A DNA stretch of 49,181 bases from Bacteroidales bacterium (GCA_023231005.1 JALNWG010000022.1:1-49181), one strand, 5' to 3'; counted from the first letter of the stretch, positions 8,069 to 16,693 are shown. Notes: generated by a model not told the origin, from the sequence alone. Numbers and translations are program-made.

Positions 8069-9073
8069 CTATTTAGCACTACTGAGGGATTCTTTTATTT
8101 TAGCTTCCAGTTCATCCGCCAATTCGGGGTTATCCTGTATGATTTTTTTTGCAGCATCCCTTCCTTGAGCGAGTTTGGTTTCGCCATAGCTAAACCAAGA
8201 GCCACTTTTTTTGACAATATTAAATTCCGTGGCAAGATCAATGATCTCATATCCCCTTGAAATACCTTCTCCAAAGATAATATCAAATTCTGCTTTTCTA
8301 AAAGGAGGCGCTACTTTATTCTTGACAACTTTTACTTTTACATGATTCCCGATTATCTCTTCTCCCTCTTTCAATTGAGTTTGTCTTCGTATATCAAGCC
8401 GAACAGAAGAATAAAATTTCAAAGCATTGCCACCGGTTGTGGTTTCCGGATTACCAAATATGATTCCAATTTTTTCGCGTAACTGATTGATAAATATACA
8501 ACAAGTTGCTGTTTTACTGATGGTGGAAGTCAGTTTCCGTAAGGCTTGCGACATCAACCTCGCCTGTAATCCCATTTTTGAATCCCCCATTTCTCCTTCA
8601 ATTTCACTTTTGGGTGTCAACGCAGCAACCGAGTCGATCACAATGATATCAATCGCTCCGGAACGAATCAGGTTTTCGGTGATTTCGAGCGCCTGTTCTC
8701 CGTTGTCAGGTTGAGAGACTAAAAGGTTTTCAACATCAACACCAAGCTTTTGAGCATAAAAACGATCAAACGCATGCTCTGCATCTATAAATGCAGCGAT
8801 TCCACCTAATTTTTGTGATTCGGCAATTGCATGTAAGGCTAATGTGGTTTTTCCAGATGATTCCGGTCCATAAATCTCTGTAACACGCCCTCTTGGCAAC
8901 CCTCCAATTCCCAATGCAAAATTTAATCCGATAGAACCGGTGGAGATTACATCCACTGCCTCGATGGCCTTATCACCAAGCCGCATAATCGTCCCTTTTC
9001 CATAAGCTTTTTCGAGCTTATCCAATGTAAGCTGCAGTGCTTTCGCTTTTTCTTTGTTAACTTCAATTGCCAT
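8069..9073 (-). CDS. recA: RecA recombinase
   Basis: Homologous-recombination and SOS ATPase that forms filaments on single-stranded DNA. Seen: the N-terminal KALQLTLDKLEKAYGKGTIMRLGD, Walker A GPESSGKT, the QPDNGEQALEI segment, Walker B-like IDIIVIDSVAAL, the DNA-binding loop with GLQARLMSQALRKLT, and FINQLREKIG. The open frame extends to 9136, but the start at 9073 (MAIEVNKEKAK) is preceded eight bases upstream by GGAGG, one of the few Shine-Dalgarno-like sites here. A start at 9088 is also possible. The product is 334 residues, close to the usual 340-350. A TPR lipoprotein gene follows. Confidence 0.97.
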   Translation of the reverse strand: MAIEVNKEKAKALQLTLDKLEKAYGKGTIMRLGDKAIEAVDVISTGSIGLNFALGIGGLPRGRVTEIYGPESSGKTTLALHAIAESQKLGGIAAFIDAEHAFDRFYAQKLGVDVENLLVSQPDNGEQALEITENLIRSGAIDIIVIDSVAALTPKSEIEGEMGDSKMGLQARLMSQALRKLTSTISKTATCCIFINQLREKIGIIFGNPETTTGGNALKFYSSVRLDIRRQTQLKEGEEIIGNHVKVKVVKNKVAPPFRKAEFDIIFGEGISRGYEIIDLATEFNIVKKSGSWFSYGETKLAQGRDAAKKIIQDNPELADELEAKIKESLSSAK

Positions 9074-9123
9074 TTTTTTATCCTCCATTTTTTGAAACTT
9101 GCTGCCGTGATTTTCATCTTGGA

Positions 9124-9157
9124 CAAACTTTAGCAAGTTTAATTTTTAATTTGTCAA
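9124..9157 (-). promoter_or_regulatory. Candidate recA promoter
   Basis: On the minus strand TTGACA (9157-9152) is followed by an AT-rich spacer and TAAAGTTTG (9132-9124), one base longer than the TAnnTTTG consensus. It sits 50 bases before the chosen recA start. No LexA-like palindrome is obvious. Weak because the spacing and -7 box are imperfect. Confidence 0.3.
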
Positions 9158-9247
9158 CCCAATCCGTATTTGGTCGGTTTGACAATATTTTATTGCTTAA
9201 TCAGGAAAAAGGGTAAAAGGTAATACACAAAATCAAAAAAATTATTT

Positions 9248-9958
9248 TCAGCGATCAAAAGTACTTTTTTCCTTTAACTTATTACCTTTTGAAGTGGTCG
9301 AGTTATTAACAACCGATTTCTTCTTAAAATCCTGATAGTATCGGCAACAACCGATTAACCCACAAGAAGAGCATTTCGGACGACGTGCGATACAAATATA
9401 TCTGCCATGCAAAATTAACCAGTGATGGGCAATACCACGCAATTTTTCTGGAATGTACCGGACTAACTGTTTTTCTGTTTGCAAGGGATTTTTCGCTCCA
9501 GTTGTCAGCCCCAAACGATCAGCCACCCGGAATACGTGTGTATCGACCGCCAGCGTAGGTTTATGGTAAATAACAGAAGCAAGAACATTGGCAGTTTTAC
9601 GTCCGATTCCGGGAATCGTCTGCAGAAGGTCAATATCAGAAGGAAGTATTCCATTAAATTTTCCCATCAACGCGTTTGCCATCCCAATCAGATTTTTTGC
9701 TTTGTTGTTTGGATAAGAGCAACTTTTTATCAATGAAAATACTTGTTCCTGTGATGCTTTCGACAGGCTTTCCGGGGTGGGAAACCGCTCAAAAAATGCG
9801 GGGGTTATAATATTCACCCGTTTATCGGTACATTGGGCAGAAAGAATAACAGCTACCGTAAGTTCATACGGATCTCTGTATCGTAATTCTGTATCCGCAT
9901 CGGGTTGGTGATCCAGAAAATATGCAATTACAGTTTTAAAACGATCCTCCTTGCGCAT
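9248..9958 (-). CDS. nth: Endonuclease III
   Basis: Base-excision repair DNA glycosylase/AP lyase for oxidised pyrimidines, 236 residues. Seen: helix-hairpin-helix with catalytic lysine in PGIGRKTANV, the catalytic aspartate in AVDTHVFR, and the 4Fe-4S ligands Cys-x6-Cys-x2-Cys-x5-Cys in CIARRPKCSSCGLIGCC. A short Lys/Ser-rich tail follows the cluster. The frame reaches a TTG at 9982, but that codon lies inside a -7 promoter box, so the ATG at 9958 (MRKEDRFK) is the better start. It is upstream of recA on the same strand, with a 174-base gap, and divergent from the flavoprotein gene at 10035. Confidence 0.93.
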   Translation of the reverse strand: MRKEDRFKTVIAYFLDHQPDADTELRYRDPYELTVAVILSAQCTDKRVNIITPAFFERFPTPESLSKASQEQVFSLIKSCSYPNNKAKNLIGMANALMGKFNGILPSDIDLLQTIPGIGRKTANVLASVIYHKPTLAVDTHVFRVADRLGLTTGAKNPLQTEKQLVRYIPEKLRGIAHHWLILHGRYICIARRPKCSSCGLIGCCRYYQDFKKKSVVNNSTTSKGNKLKEKSTFDR

Positions 9959-9979
9959 CTGTATCCATTGTGTTTTTAG

Positions 9980-9987
9980 CAAAAATA
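9980..9987 (-). promoter_or_regulatory. -7 box of nth (TATTTTTG)
   Basis: On the minus strand TATTTTTG matches TAnnTTTG and ends 21 bases before the nth ATG. It supports the later start at 9958. Confidence 0.45.
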
Positions 9988-10010
9988 AAAGAAAAATAGC
10001 TGGGATAGTT

Positions 10011-10018
10011 TAAATTTG
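10011..10018 (+). promoter_or_regulatory. -7 box (TAAATTTG) of the flavoprotein gene
   Basis: TAAATTTG matches TAnnTTTG and ends 16 bases before the ATG at 10035. It is divergent from the nth box 23 bases away. Confidence 0.45.
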
Positions 10019-10034
10019 CGTAGAATAATTAAGC

Positions 10035-11267
10035 ATGAGTATTCGCGATTTTGATCTGGTTATAGCAGGTGCTGGACCTGCAGGATGTACCCTGGCATTA
10101 AAGCTAGCTCATCTTGGACTACATATAGCAGTAATTGACAAAGATGTATTCCCCCGTCACAAAATCTGTGGAGATGCCCTAAGCGGACAGGCAATCAATG
10201 TTTTGAAAAGGCTTCCTGATGGAGTCTTTAATGATTTTATCCATCAGGTCGAAAAAGTTCCTTCCCATGGAATCCGTTTTGTTGCTCCTAATTTTCAGTT
10301 TATTGATATTCCATTTTTTTTAAATCAAAGAACCGACCTGGAAGCGCCTGGTTTTATATGTAAACGCACAGAATTTGATACTTTTCTGTTTAACCGTTTG
10401 AAAGGTTATAACAATATCTCTCTTTTCGAAGGAGAGCGTATTATTGAAGTGGATAATTCCATTGATTTCGTCTCTGTGAAAACCTCAAAAAACATTTTTC
10501 ATGCACCGATTGTCGCCGGCGCAGACGGAGTCCATTCAATAATCAGAGAATCCATTCACCCGGAAAAAGTGTCAAAAAAGCATTTTTGTGTAGGGATTCG
10601 CGCATATTTCGAAAACGTAGCAGATCTTCATCCCGGCAACTTCATTGAATTGATCTTTCTGAAAGAATTGCTTCCCGCCTATTTCTGGATCTTTCCATCA
10701 TCGAAAGGGCAAGCAAATGTCGGATTTGGTATGATGCAAAACAGGATTATTGACCAGAAAGAAAATCTATCCTTGCTTTTTTCTTCGTTTATCAACTCCC
10801 ATCCTTTGCTCAGTCCACGATTTAAAAACGCAATACAAGTGAGCAAAGCCCAAGCACATTCCTTACCACTTGGAACTTACCATTTGCCACTTACTACTGA
10901 TCGTTTGATATTGATGGGCGATGCTGCTTTTTTGGTTGATCCATTTAGTGGAGAAGGAATCGGAAATGCCATGGCCAGCGGAGAAATTGCAGCTTCTGTT
11001 CTTACTGGGTGTTTCCAAAATCATGATTTTTCATTGGGGAGCCTGAAAGAATATGATTACCGTATTGCTAAAAGATTTGGTTCTCCATTTCGGACGACCA
11101 CCATCTTACAGCAATTGGCCAAGTCAGCCTGGTTATTTAATCTGGTGATTAACAAGGCTCATAAAAATAAATCCATCCAGAATCTGCTCACCACCATGTA
11201 TACTCAGGAAGAAGTGAAGAAACAATTGACCCGGCCTGGATTCTATTTAAAACTTCTCTTTAAATAG
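10035..11267 (+). CDS. FAD-dependent oxidoreductase, geranylgeranyl reductase family
   Basis: A 410-residue flavoprotein. The dinucleotide motif is VIAGAGPAGCTLALKLA (residues 9-25); the family signature is FPRHKICGDALSGQA (about 41-55), and the C-terminal FAD-binding segment is LILMGDAAFLVDPFSGEGIGNAMASGE. This set is typical of the geranylgeranyl reductase family, which reduces isoprenoid chains of lipids or quinones; related proteins are often annotated as generic NAD(P)/FAD oxidoreductases. The substrate is unknown here. It is a single gene with its own -7 box, facing a convergent T9SS cargo gene. Confidence 0.75.
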   Translation: MSIRDFDLVIAGAGPAGCTLALKLAHLGLHIAVIDKDVFPRHKICGDALSGQAINVLKRLPDGVFNDFIHQVEKVPSHGIRFVAPNFQFIDIPFFLNQRTDLEAPGFICKRTEFDTFLFNRLKGYNNISLFEGERIIEVDNSIDFVSVKTSKNIFHAPIVAGADGVHSIIRESIHPEKVSKKHFCVGIRAYFENVADLHPGNFIELIFLKELLPAYFWIFPSSKGQANVGFGMMQNRIIDQKENLSLLFSSFINSHPLLSPRFKNAIQVSKAQAHSLPLGTYHLPLTTDRLILMGDAAFLVDPFSGEGIGNAMASGEIAASVLTGCFQNHDFSLGSLKEYDYRIAKRFGSPFRTTTILQQLAKSAWLFNLVINKAHKNKSIQNLLTTMYTQEEVKKQLTRPGFYLKLLFK

Positions 11268-11284
11268 GACAAAACCCTGTATGT

Positions 11285-11297
11285 AAAAATGATTTTT
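11285..11297. terminator. Weak AT hairpin between convergent genes
   Basis: AAAAAT-G-ATTTTT, a perfect inverted repeat with 6-base arms in the 39-base gap between two convergent stop codons. It could end transcription from either side, but it has no GC stem and may be chance. Confidence 0.25.
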
Positions 11298-11306
11298 GTA
11301 AATGAA

Positions 11307-12452
11307 TTAATTGGATTGTTGTTCCCCCCGAAGTATGGTTAACGATCCTCTGAAAACATCATCTCCGTATTGGCCCTGACATTTGAGTATATAAAAATAA
11401 GTGCCATCAGAAAGGTTGGCCCCATCCCAATCGCCACTCTGATAATTCAGATGATCGAAAACTTTACGCCCCCACCGGTCAAAAACAACCAATTCAGTAT
11501 TTAAATAGGCCAACCGGTAATCAACTTCTTCCCCGGATGGTTCTTTTCCGGCATCCTTAATTTTGATAACAAAGTAATCGTTATGACCATCCGCATTGGG
11601 AGTAAAAACATTAGGGATAACCAATTCGGCAACCCGGACTGTAACTTCATGGGTAATCGTAGTATCACAGCCATTGTTGTCGGTAAAACTAAGCCGTACC
11701 GGAAAAAGTCCTGTTTTTGAATAAGTATGTGTTAAAGGATTCAGATTGGGAACTTTAATATCATCTCCAAAATCCCACGTCCAGTTGGTGATATGTATTT
11801 TCATGGAGTCAGGATAAGTAACCTGAATATTTGGGTTTGTAAGATAAACGGTATCTTTTGGAAGGATCGTAAAATCCACTTTTGGTGATTTTAAAACATC
11901 AACAAAATAAGCAGTATCAAGGACACAACCAACAGAATCTATTACATCGAGTGTATACTTCCCCGGGCACAATCCAAAAACAATCGTATCCTGCGAATGT
12001 CCGCCGTTCCAATCATAGATATATGGCGGGTAATTTTTAAATGGTGTTCCTCCGGAAGCCAATGCTTTGAACTGGCCTTTACATTCGCCTGAACACCCTA
12101 AGGGATTATAACGATACAGCGTATCGATTTTCATGGGTGGATGAATTCGCAAACGGGCATCGTTACTGGTATCTGAGATCCCTGCATACGTAGCAATACA
12201 ACTATAAATAGCCACATCGACTGGTTTGACTTGCTGAATTTTATAAATTGAATCAGTTGCTCCCGGTATATTGATCAGGTTTTTCTGCCATTGATAAGTC
12301 AGAAATCCAGTTCCGCTTTTCGTAACTTCGGTAGTGAATTCGATACTGTCGCGAAAACACAACATTGTATCGGCAGGTTTAACAACGACAGTAATCTGGC
12401 ATTGTGCGATATATGATAGAAATAAAAAAGATAGGAAAAACAAACGTTTCAT
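11307..12452 (-). CDS. Type IX secretion cargo protein with Ig-like and PKD domains and a CHU_C tail
   Basis: An exported protein of 381 residues. It has a signal peptide (MKRLFFLSFLFLSYIAQCQ), an Ig-like domain (YQWQKNLINIPGATDSIYKI), a middle repeat (CPGKYTLDVIDSVGC, SprB-like), a PKD domain (NWTWDFGDD...HTYSKTGLFPVRL), and a C-terminal gliding-motility-associated domain: VIPNVFTPNADGHNDYF, VFDRWGRKVF, DWDGANLSDGTYFYILK. That tail is the type B sorting signal for the type IX system. The function on the surface is probably adhesive. The frame extends to a TTG at 12464, but ATG at 12452 gives a cleaner signal peptide and sits 20 bases behind a -7 box. Confidence 0.85.
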   Translation of the reverse strand: MKRLFFLSFLFLSYIAQCQITVVVKPADTMLCFRDSIEFTTEVTKSGTGFLTYQWQKNLINIPGATDSIYKIQQVKPVDVAIYSCIATYAGISDTSNDARLRIHPPMKIDTLYRYNPLGCSGECKGQFKALASGGTPFKNYPPYIYDWNGGHSQDTIVFGLCPGKYTLDVIDSVGCVLDTAYFVDVLKSPKVDFTILPKDTVYLTNPNIQVTYPDSMKIHITNWTWDFGDDIKVPNLNPLTHTYSKTGLFPVRLSFTDNNGCDTTITHEVTVRVAELVIPNVFTPNADGHNDYFVIKIKDAGKEPSGEEVDYRLAYLNTELVVFDRWGRKVFDHLNYQSGDWDGANLSDGTYFYILKCQGQYGDDVFRGSLTILRGEQQSN

Positions 12453-12472
12453 CAGCAAATTCAATACAGCTA

Positions 12473-12480
12473 CAAAATTA
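12473..12480 (-). promoter_or_regulatory. -7 box (TAATTTTG) of the T9SS cargo gene
   Basis: Minus-strand TAATTTTG fits TAnnTTTG, ending 20 bases before the ATG at 12452. Confidence 0.4.
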
Positions 12481-12647
12481 ACAAATTCTCTGAAAGGTCA
12501 ACCTTTATATTAACGGCGTTGAAAAACTTTTAGTGTAATTAGAGTGATGGGATGTTAAAATTATCAAGCCAAGTCAGTCAAAAAGTCTGAAATAATCATA
12601 TATTTATGCCATAATTTCATGAAATTTACAAATTACCGTATTGGTAA

Positions 12648-12655
12648 TAAATTTG
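12648..12655 (+). promoter_or_regulatory. Candidate clpB -7 box (TAAATTTG)
   Basis: TAAATTTG fits TAnnTTTG, 75 bases before the clpB ATG. The 250-base spacer upstream of clpB shows no CIRCE element (TTAGCACTC-N9-GAGTGCTAA), so an HrcA control is not supported. Confidence 0.4.
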
Positions 12656-12717
12656 ACAAGAGATAATTGTAAATGCCTGATTTTACGGGATACTATGAAG
12701 AATCATTAAGGTTTAAA

Positions 12718-12727
12718 AAGGAGGTGA
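12718..12727 (+). promoter_or_regulatory. Near-perfect Shine-Dalgarno sequence of clpB
   Basis: AAGGAGGTGA is complementary over ten bases to the conserved 3' end of 16S rRNA, and its GGAGG core ends six bases before the ATG. Bacteroidetes genes normally lack such sites; almost all genes in this window do. Confidence 0.8.
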
Positions 12728-12730
12728 CGT

Positions 12731-15322
12731 ATGAATTTCAATAATTTTACAATCAAAGCACAGGAAGCGGTTCAAAAAGCACAGGAAATTGCACAAGCAT
12801 TTCAGAACCAATCCATCGAGAATATTCATTTATTAAAGGGAATTTTGACAGTTGATGAAAATGTAATTCCATACCTGCTAAAAAAAATAGATATTAATCT
12901 TGTCGTTTTTAATAAAGCATTGGATAAACTGCTGGAAGCAGAGCCCAAGGTAAGCGGCGGAGAGCCTTACCTTTCGAATGATGCCACAAAAGCATTACAA
13001 AAAGCAAGTTCATTTTCGCATGAAATGAAGGATGATTTTGTATCCATCGAACATATCCTCCTTGGCATCATGTCGGTTAACGACAATGCCTCCCGACTGC
13101 TGAAAGACAATGGGGTTAATGAGAAAGACTTAAAAACAGCCATCCGGCAGCTAAGACAGGGAAGTACAATAAAAAGCCAGAGTGCAGAAGAGGGTTTCAA
13201 CGCGTTAAACAAATATGCCCGAAATCTGAATGACCTGGCCAGGTCTGGAAAACTTGATCCGGTAATTGGAAGGGATGAAGAAATCCGGCGAATTTTACAA
13301 ATTTTATCACGGCGTACTAAAAACAATCCTATTCTCATCGGCGAGCCTGGTGTTGGAAAAACCGCTATTGCCGAGGGATTAGCACACCGCATCATCGATG
13401 GAGATGTTCCGGAAAATCTGAAATCAAAACAGATCTTTTCTTTGGATATGGGCGCTCTGATTGCTGGAGCAAAATATAAGGGAGAATTTGAGGAACGGTT
13501 AAAAAGTGTAGTAAAAGAGGTGATCGGTTCCGATGGTGAAATTGTTTTATTTATTGATGAAATACATACATTGGTCGGCGCAGGAGCCAGTGAAGGGGCC
13601 ATGGATGCGGCCAATATCTTAAAACCGGCATTGGCCAGGGGTGAATTGAGAGCTATTGGAGCCACCACACTAAAGGAATACCAGAAATATTTTGAAAAAG
13701 ATAAAGCCCTTGAGCGACGGTTTCAGCCGGTTATGGTTAACGAACCAGATACTGTGGATGCCATCTCAATTCTGCGTGGATTAAAAGAAAGATATGAGAC
13801 CCATCATCAGGTTCGAATCAAAGATGAAGCAATTATTGCCGCTGTTGATCTTTCGCAACGATATATTTCTGAACGTTTTCTTCCCGATAAAGCCATTGAC
13901 CTTATCGATGAAGCAGCAGCAAAATTGAGGTTGGAAATAAATTCATTACCAGAGGAGTTAGAGATCATTGAACGGAAAATCCGTCAAATGGAAATTGAAC
14001 GGGAAGCAATAAAACGTGAAAATGACACAGAAAGGCTTCAAACTCTGAGTCAGGAAATTGCCAATTTAAAAGATGAACAAAAAGAACTCAGGGCAAAATG
14101 GAAATCGGAGAAAGATCTGGTTGAACAAATTCAGTCAAGGAAAAAAGAAATTGAATCAATGAAACTGGAAGCCGATCAGGCCAACCGTACCGGTGATCTT
14201 GGAAAAGTAGCTGAAATCAGATATGGAAAGATACCGCAGGCAGAAAAAGACATTTTGACTTTTAAATCCAAACTTTCTGAAATACAAAAAGACTCACCCC
14301 TGGTAAATGAAGAGGTGGGTGCAGAAGAAATCGCTGAAGTCGTATCAAAGTGGACCGGAATTCCGGTAAGCCGTATGTTGCAAAGCGAAAGACAAAAATT
14401 GATGGATCTCGAGCAAGAATTGCACAAGCGTGTCATCGGCCAGGACGAGGCAATAAGTGCCTTGTCGGATGCAATACGTCGCAGCAGAGCCGGACTTCAG
14501 GACAATAAACGTCCAATAGGATCTTTCATTTTTCTTGGAACTACCGGGGTCGGTAAAACCGAACTCGCCAAGGCCTTAGCGGAATTTTTGTTCAATAACG
14601 AAAACAGCATGATTCGTATCGACATGTCGGAATACCAGGAACGACACACCGTATCACGATTGATTGGCGCTCCTCCGGGATATGTGGGTTATGAAGAAAG
14701 CGGTCAACTTACGGAAGCAGTTCGCAGAAAACCATATTCTGTGGTATTGCTCGATGAAATCGAAAAAGCGCATCCCGATGTTTTCAATATTCTTCTGCAA
14801 GTTCTGGATGATGGAAGATTAACAGATAACAAAGGCAGGACGGTGGATTTTAAAAACACCTTGATCATCATGACCTCAAATATCGGGTCACAGTTGATAC
14901 AGGAGAACCTGGAACATGTAAATGTAAAAAACCGCGCTCAGATTATTGAACAAACGAAGGAGCAGGTGTTTGGTTTATTGAAAAAAAGTATCCGTCCCGA
15001 GTTTTTAAACCGGGTAGATGAAATTATCATGTTTCAACCCCTGACAATTGAAGAGATAAAAATGGTCGTAGAATTGCAATTGGCCCTTGTACAGAAAATG
15101 TTAGAGAAAAACGGAATTCATCTTAAAGCAACAAAACAGGCTATTCAATTACTCGCCAATCTTGGATTTGATCCCCAGTTTGGTGCACGTCCAATTAAAC
15201 GGGTAATCCAAAAACAGGTATTGAATGAACTTTCTAAGATGATTCTGGAAGAAAAAGTTGATAAGGATGCAGAAATCGTTTTAAGCGAAAAGAATGGAAA
15301 ATTTGAATTTATCAACCATTAA
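12731..15322 (+). CDS. clpB: ClpB ATP-dependent disaggregase
   Basis: Hsp100 chaperone of 863 residues that pulls proteins out of aggregates with DnaK. Domain order: N-terminal Clp-N repeats (1-150), AAA+ module 1 with Walker A GEPGVGKT (about 204-211) and Walker B VLFIDEIH, a coiled-coil middle domain (about 405-520, rich in Glu, Lys and Arg: EIERKIRQMEIEREAIK), AAA+ module 2 with Walker A GTTGVGKT (about 600-607), and the C-terminal D2-small domain (FGARPIKRVIQKQV). The coiled coil distinguishes it from ClpA and ClpC. Its exceptional ribosome-binding site suggests special translational control. The stop lies 6 bases from that of the convergent MORN gene. Confidence 0.97.
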   Translation: MNFNNFTIKAQEAVQKAQEIAQAFQNQSIENIHLLKGILTVDENVIPYLLKKIDINLVVFNKALDKLLEAEPKVSGGEPYLSNDATKALQKASSFSHEMKDDFVSIEHILLGIMSVNDNASRLLKDNGVNEKDLKTAIRQLRQGSTIKSQSAEEGFNALNKYARNLNDLARSGKLDPVIGRDEEIRRILQILSRRTKNNPILIGEPGVGKTAIAEGLAHRIIDGDVPENLKSKQIFSLDMGALIAGAKYKGEFEERLKSVVKEVIGSDGEIVLFIDEIHTLVGAGASEGAMDAANILKPALARGELRAIGATTLKEYQKYFEKDKALERRFQPVMVNEPDTVDAISILRGLKERYETHHQVRIKDEAIIAAVDLSQRYISERFLPDKAIDLIDEAAAKLRLEINSLPEELEIIERKIRQMEIEREAIKRENDTERLQTLSQEIANLKDEQKELRAKWKSEKDLVEQIQSRKKEIESMKLEADQANRTGDLGKVAEIRYGKIPQAEKDILTFKSKLSEIQKDSPLVNEEVGAEEIAEVVSKWTGIPVSRMLQSERQKLMDLEQELHKRVIGQDEAISALSDAIRRSRAGLQDNKRPIGSFIFLGTTGVGKTELAKALAEFLFNNENSMIRIDMSEYQERHTVSRLIGAPPGYVGYEESGQLTEAVRRKPYSVVLLDEIEKAHPDVFNILLQVLDDGRLTDNKGRTVDFKNTLIIMTSNIGSQLIQENLEHVNVKNRAQIIEQTKEQVFGLLKKSIRPEFLNRVDEIIMFQPLTIEEIKMVVELQLALVQKMLEKNGIHLKATKQAIQLLANLGFDPQFGARPIKRVIQKQVLNELSKMILEEKVDKDAEIVLSEKNGKFEFINH

Positions 15323-15328
15323 GCCCAC

Positions 15329-16024
15329 TCAGGGAAGCTCTGTCTTGAGTAACTCTCCTTGATTGTAAATTTCTTTTTTTACAATCTGGCCTTTCTCATC
15401 GTAATAAACCCAGGTACCCTCCTGATGGCCCATGGCATATTGCCCCGACATCATTAATTGCCCGGATAAATAGTAGGTTTTAAACGAACCGCTTTTTTCA
15501 CCCTTTAAAAATGAGCCACGAAGCTTTATCTTCGAATCGGAATAGTATTGTTCCCAGGTGCCATTTTTAATGCCATCCTTCCAGCAGATCATCTCAGCCA
15601 GAGCGCCTTTCGGAAAAAAGACCTGGGTACAACCGCTCTTTATGCCTGCCATATATTCTTCAGTAGAAACAAGGGAACCATCAATTTCACTGAAAAACTG
15701 CCAGGTGCTGTCTTTTTTTTCATTCCGGTAGATTCCACTTGCCATTTTTTGTCCATTCGAAAAAAAGGAGTGGGTAGAAGCATAATTCCCTTTTTCCGAG
15801 ACAACAGAAATGGTTTTAATTTTTCCACTGGGATAGTAATACTGAAAACGTCCTTCCGGTATGCCATGATTAAAATGTCCCTCATAAACTAAGCGACCCA
15901 GGGAATCATGTTTTTGCCAGTATCCATTTTTTTTTCCTGATTGATCGAGAAGATTAAGGGTGTCCTGACCAATGCCACAAATGGACAAAAGGGTGAAGAA
16001 AACGAGAATGAAGATCCGCAACAT
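15329..16024 (-). CDS. Exported MORN-repeat (YwqK-type) protein
   Basis: About 231 residues: a signal peptide (MLRIFILVFFTLLSICGIGQ) and then a series of MORN-like repeats with the pattern G-x-W/F-x-x-Y-x-x-G-x (for example GHFNHGIPEGRFQYYYPSGKIK, GSFLKGEKSGSFKTYYLSGQLM, GQYAMGHQEGTWVYYDEKGQIV). Such proteins are common in Bacteroidetes and often labelled toxin-antitoxin YwqK antitoxin, but no toxin is nearby, so that label is not supported. The role is unknown, probably periplasmic or surface. The frame extends to 16084, overlapping recR; ATG at 16024 gives a clean signal peptide. Confidence 0.7.
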   Translation of the reverse strand: MLRIFILVFFTLLSICGIGQDTLNLLDQSGKKNGYWQKHDSLGRLVYEGHFNHGIPEGRFQYYYPSGKIKTISVVSEKGNYASTHSFFSNGQKMASGIYRNEKKDSTWQFFSEIDGSLVSTEEYMAGIKSGCTQVFFPKGALAEMICWKDGIKNGTWEQYYSDSKIKLRGSFLKGEKSGSFKTYYLSGQLMMSGQYAMGHQEGTWVYYDEKGQIVKKEIYNQGELLKTELP

Positions 16025-16039
16025 ACAAATGAAATAGAT

Positions 16040-16047
16040 TACTTTTG
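16040..16047 (+). promoter_or_regulatory. -7 box of recR (TACTTTTG)
   Basis: TACTTTTG fits TAnnTTTG and ends 21 bases before the inferred TTG start of recR. It lies in the leader of the divergent MORN gene, within the near-palindrome TACTTTTGCAAAGTA. Confidence 0.45.
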
Positions 16048-16068
16048 CAAAGTAAATAAATATTTCAC

Positions 16069-16692
16069 TTGCAAACTTATCCATCTATCATCCTTGAGCA
16101 AGCCGTAAATGAGCTTGCTAAATTGCCGGGAATTGGCCGAAAAACAGCCCTTAGGATGGCTTTACATCTCTTAAAATGTCCGGCTGTTGAAGTAGAAATT
16201 TTTGGTAATTCGATTATAAAAATGCGTAATGAAATTACCTATTGCAAAATATGCGGGAATATTTCAGACCACGATATTTGTGAAATCTGCAACAATCCCA
16301 AACGGGATCAGTCGATTGTTTGTGTAGTAGAAGACATACGGGATGTAATGGCCATCGAAAACACCAACCAATATCAGGGAGTATATCATATTTTGGGAGG
16401 AATTATTTCACCTATTGAAGGAAAGGGGCCACAGGATCTTCATTTAGATCTTTTAATGCAACGTCTTGAACCAGGCAACATCCATGAAATCATCCTTGCA
16501 TTACCTACAACCATTGAAGGGGATACCACCAATTTTTACCTTTTCCGTAAACTGAACGGGTATAATGTTACACTTAGTGTGATTGCACGGGGAATTTCCA
16601 TCGGTGATGAATTGGAACATACCGATGAGGTTACCCTGGGCCGGTCCATCCTGCACCGAACCCCTTATGAATCTACCCTGACCAGAAAATAA
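16069..16692 (+). CDS. recR: Recombination mediator RecR
   Basis: A 207-residue protein that with RecF and RecO loads RecA at gaps. Seen: N-terminal helix-hairpin-helix LAKLPGIGRKTALRMALHLL, a four-cysteine zinc finger (CKICGNISDHDICEIC), and the Toprim domain from CVVEDIRDVMAIENT through HILGGIISPIEGKGP to VTLSVIARGISIGDELEHTDEVTLGRS, all typical. The start is TTG (16069): an in-frame stop lies just upstream (16057) and no ATG or GTG comes before the conserved YPSIILEQAV, so a TTG start fits. It is convergent with the RHH-like gene, the stops one base apart. Confidence 0.93.
   Translation: MQTYPSIILEQAVNELAKLPGIGRKTALRMALHLLKCPAVEVEIFGNSIIKMRNEITYCKICGNISDHDICEICNNPKRDQSIVCVVEDIRDVMAIENTNQYQGVYHILGGIISPIEGKGPQDLHLDLLMQRLEPGNIHEIILALPTTIEGDTTNFYLFRKLNGYNVTLSVIARGISIGDELEHTDEVTLGRSILHRTPYESTLTRK
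16072..16079 (-). promoter_or_regulatory. -7 box (TAAGTTTG) of the MORN gene, inside recR
   Basis: Minus-strand TAAGTTTG fits TAnnTTTG, 47 bases before the ATG at 16024. It lies within the first codons of recR, so the two divergent promoters overlap each other's transcripts. Confidence 0.35.
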
Positions 16693-16693
16693 A

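Noticed and set aside
7937..8260. Plus-strand frame of 107 codons across the recA/TPR junction
   Set aside because: Antisense to two confident genes and without motifs.
12465..12730. CIRCE element or sigma-32 type promoter upstream of clpB
   Set aside because: Searched by eye; no TTAGCACTC repeat or CTTGAA/CCCCAT pattern found.
12967..13668. Long minus-strand open frame (233 codons) opposite clpB
   Set aside because: It is antisense to a certain ClpB gene, low in complexity (Ser/Pro/Arg-rich) and has no recognisable domain; codon mirror of the real gene.
15329..16024. Toxin-antitoxin reading of the MORN/YwqK protein
   Set aside because: No toxin gene nearby and a signal peptide is present; the name is a database label for MORN-like repeats.
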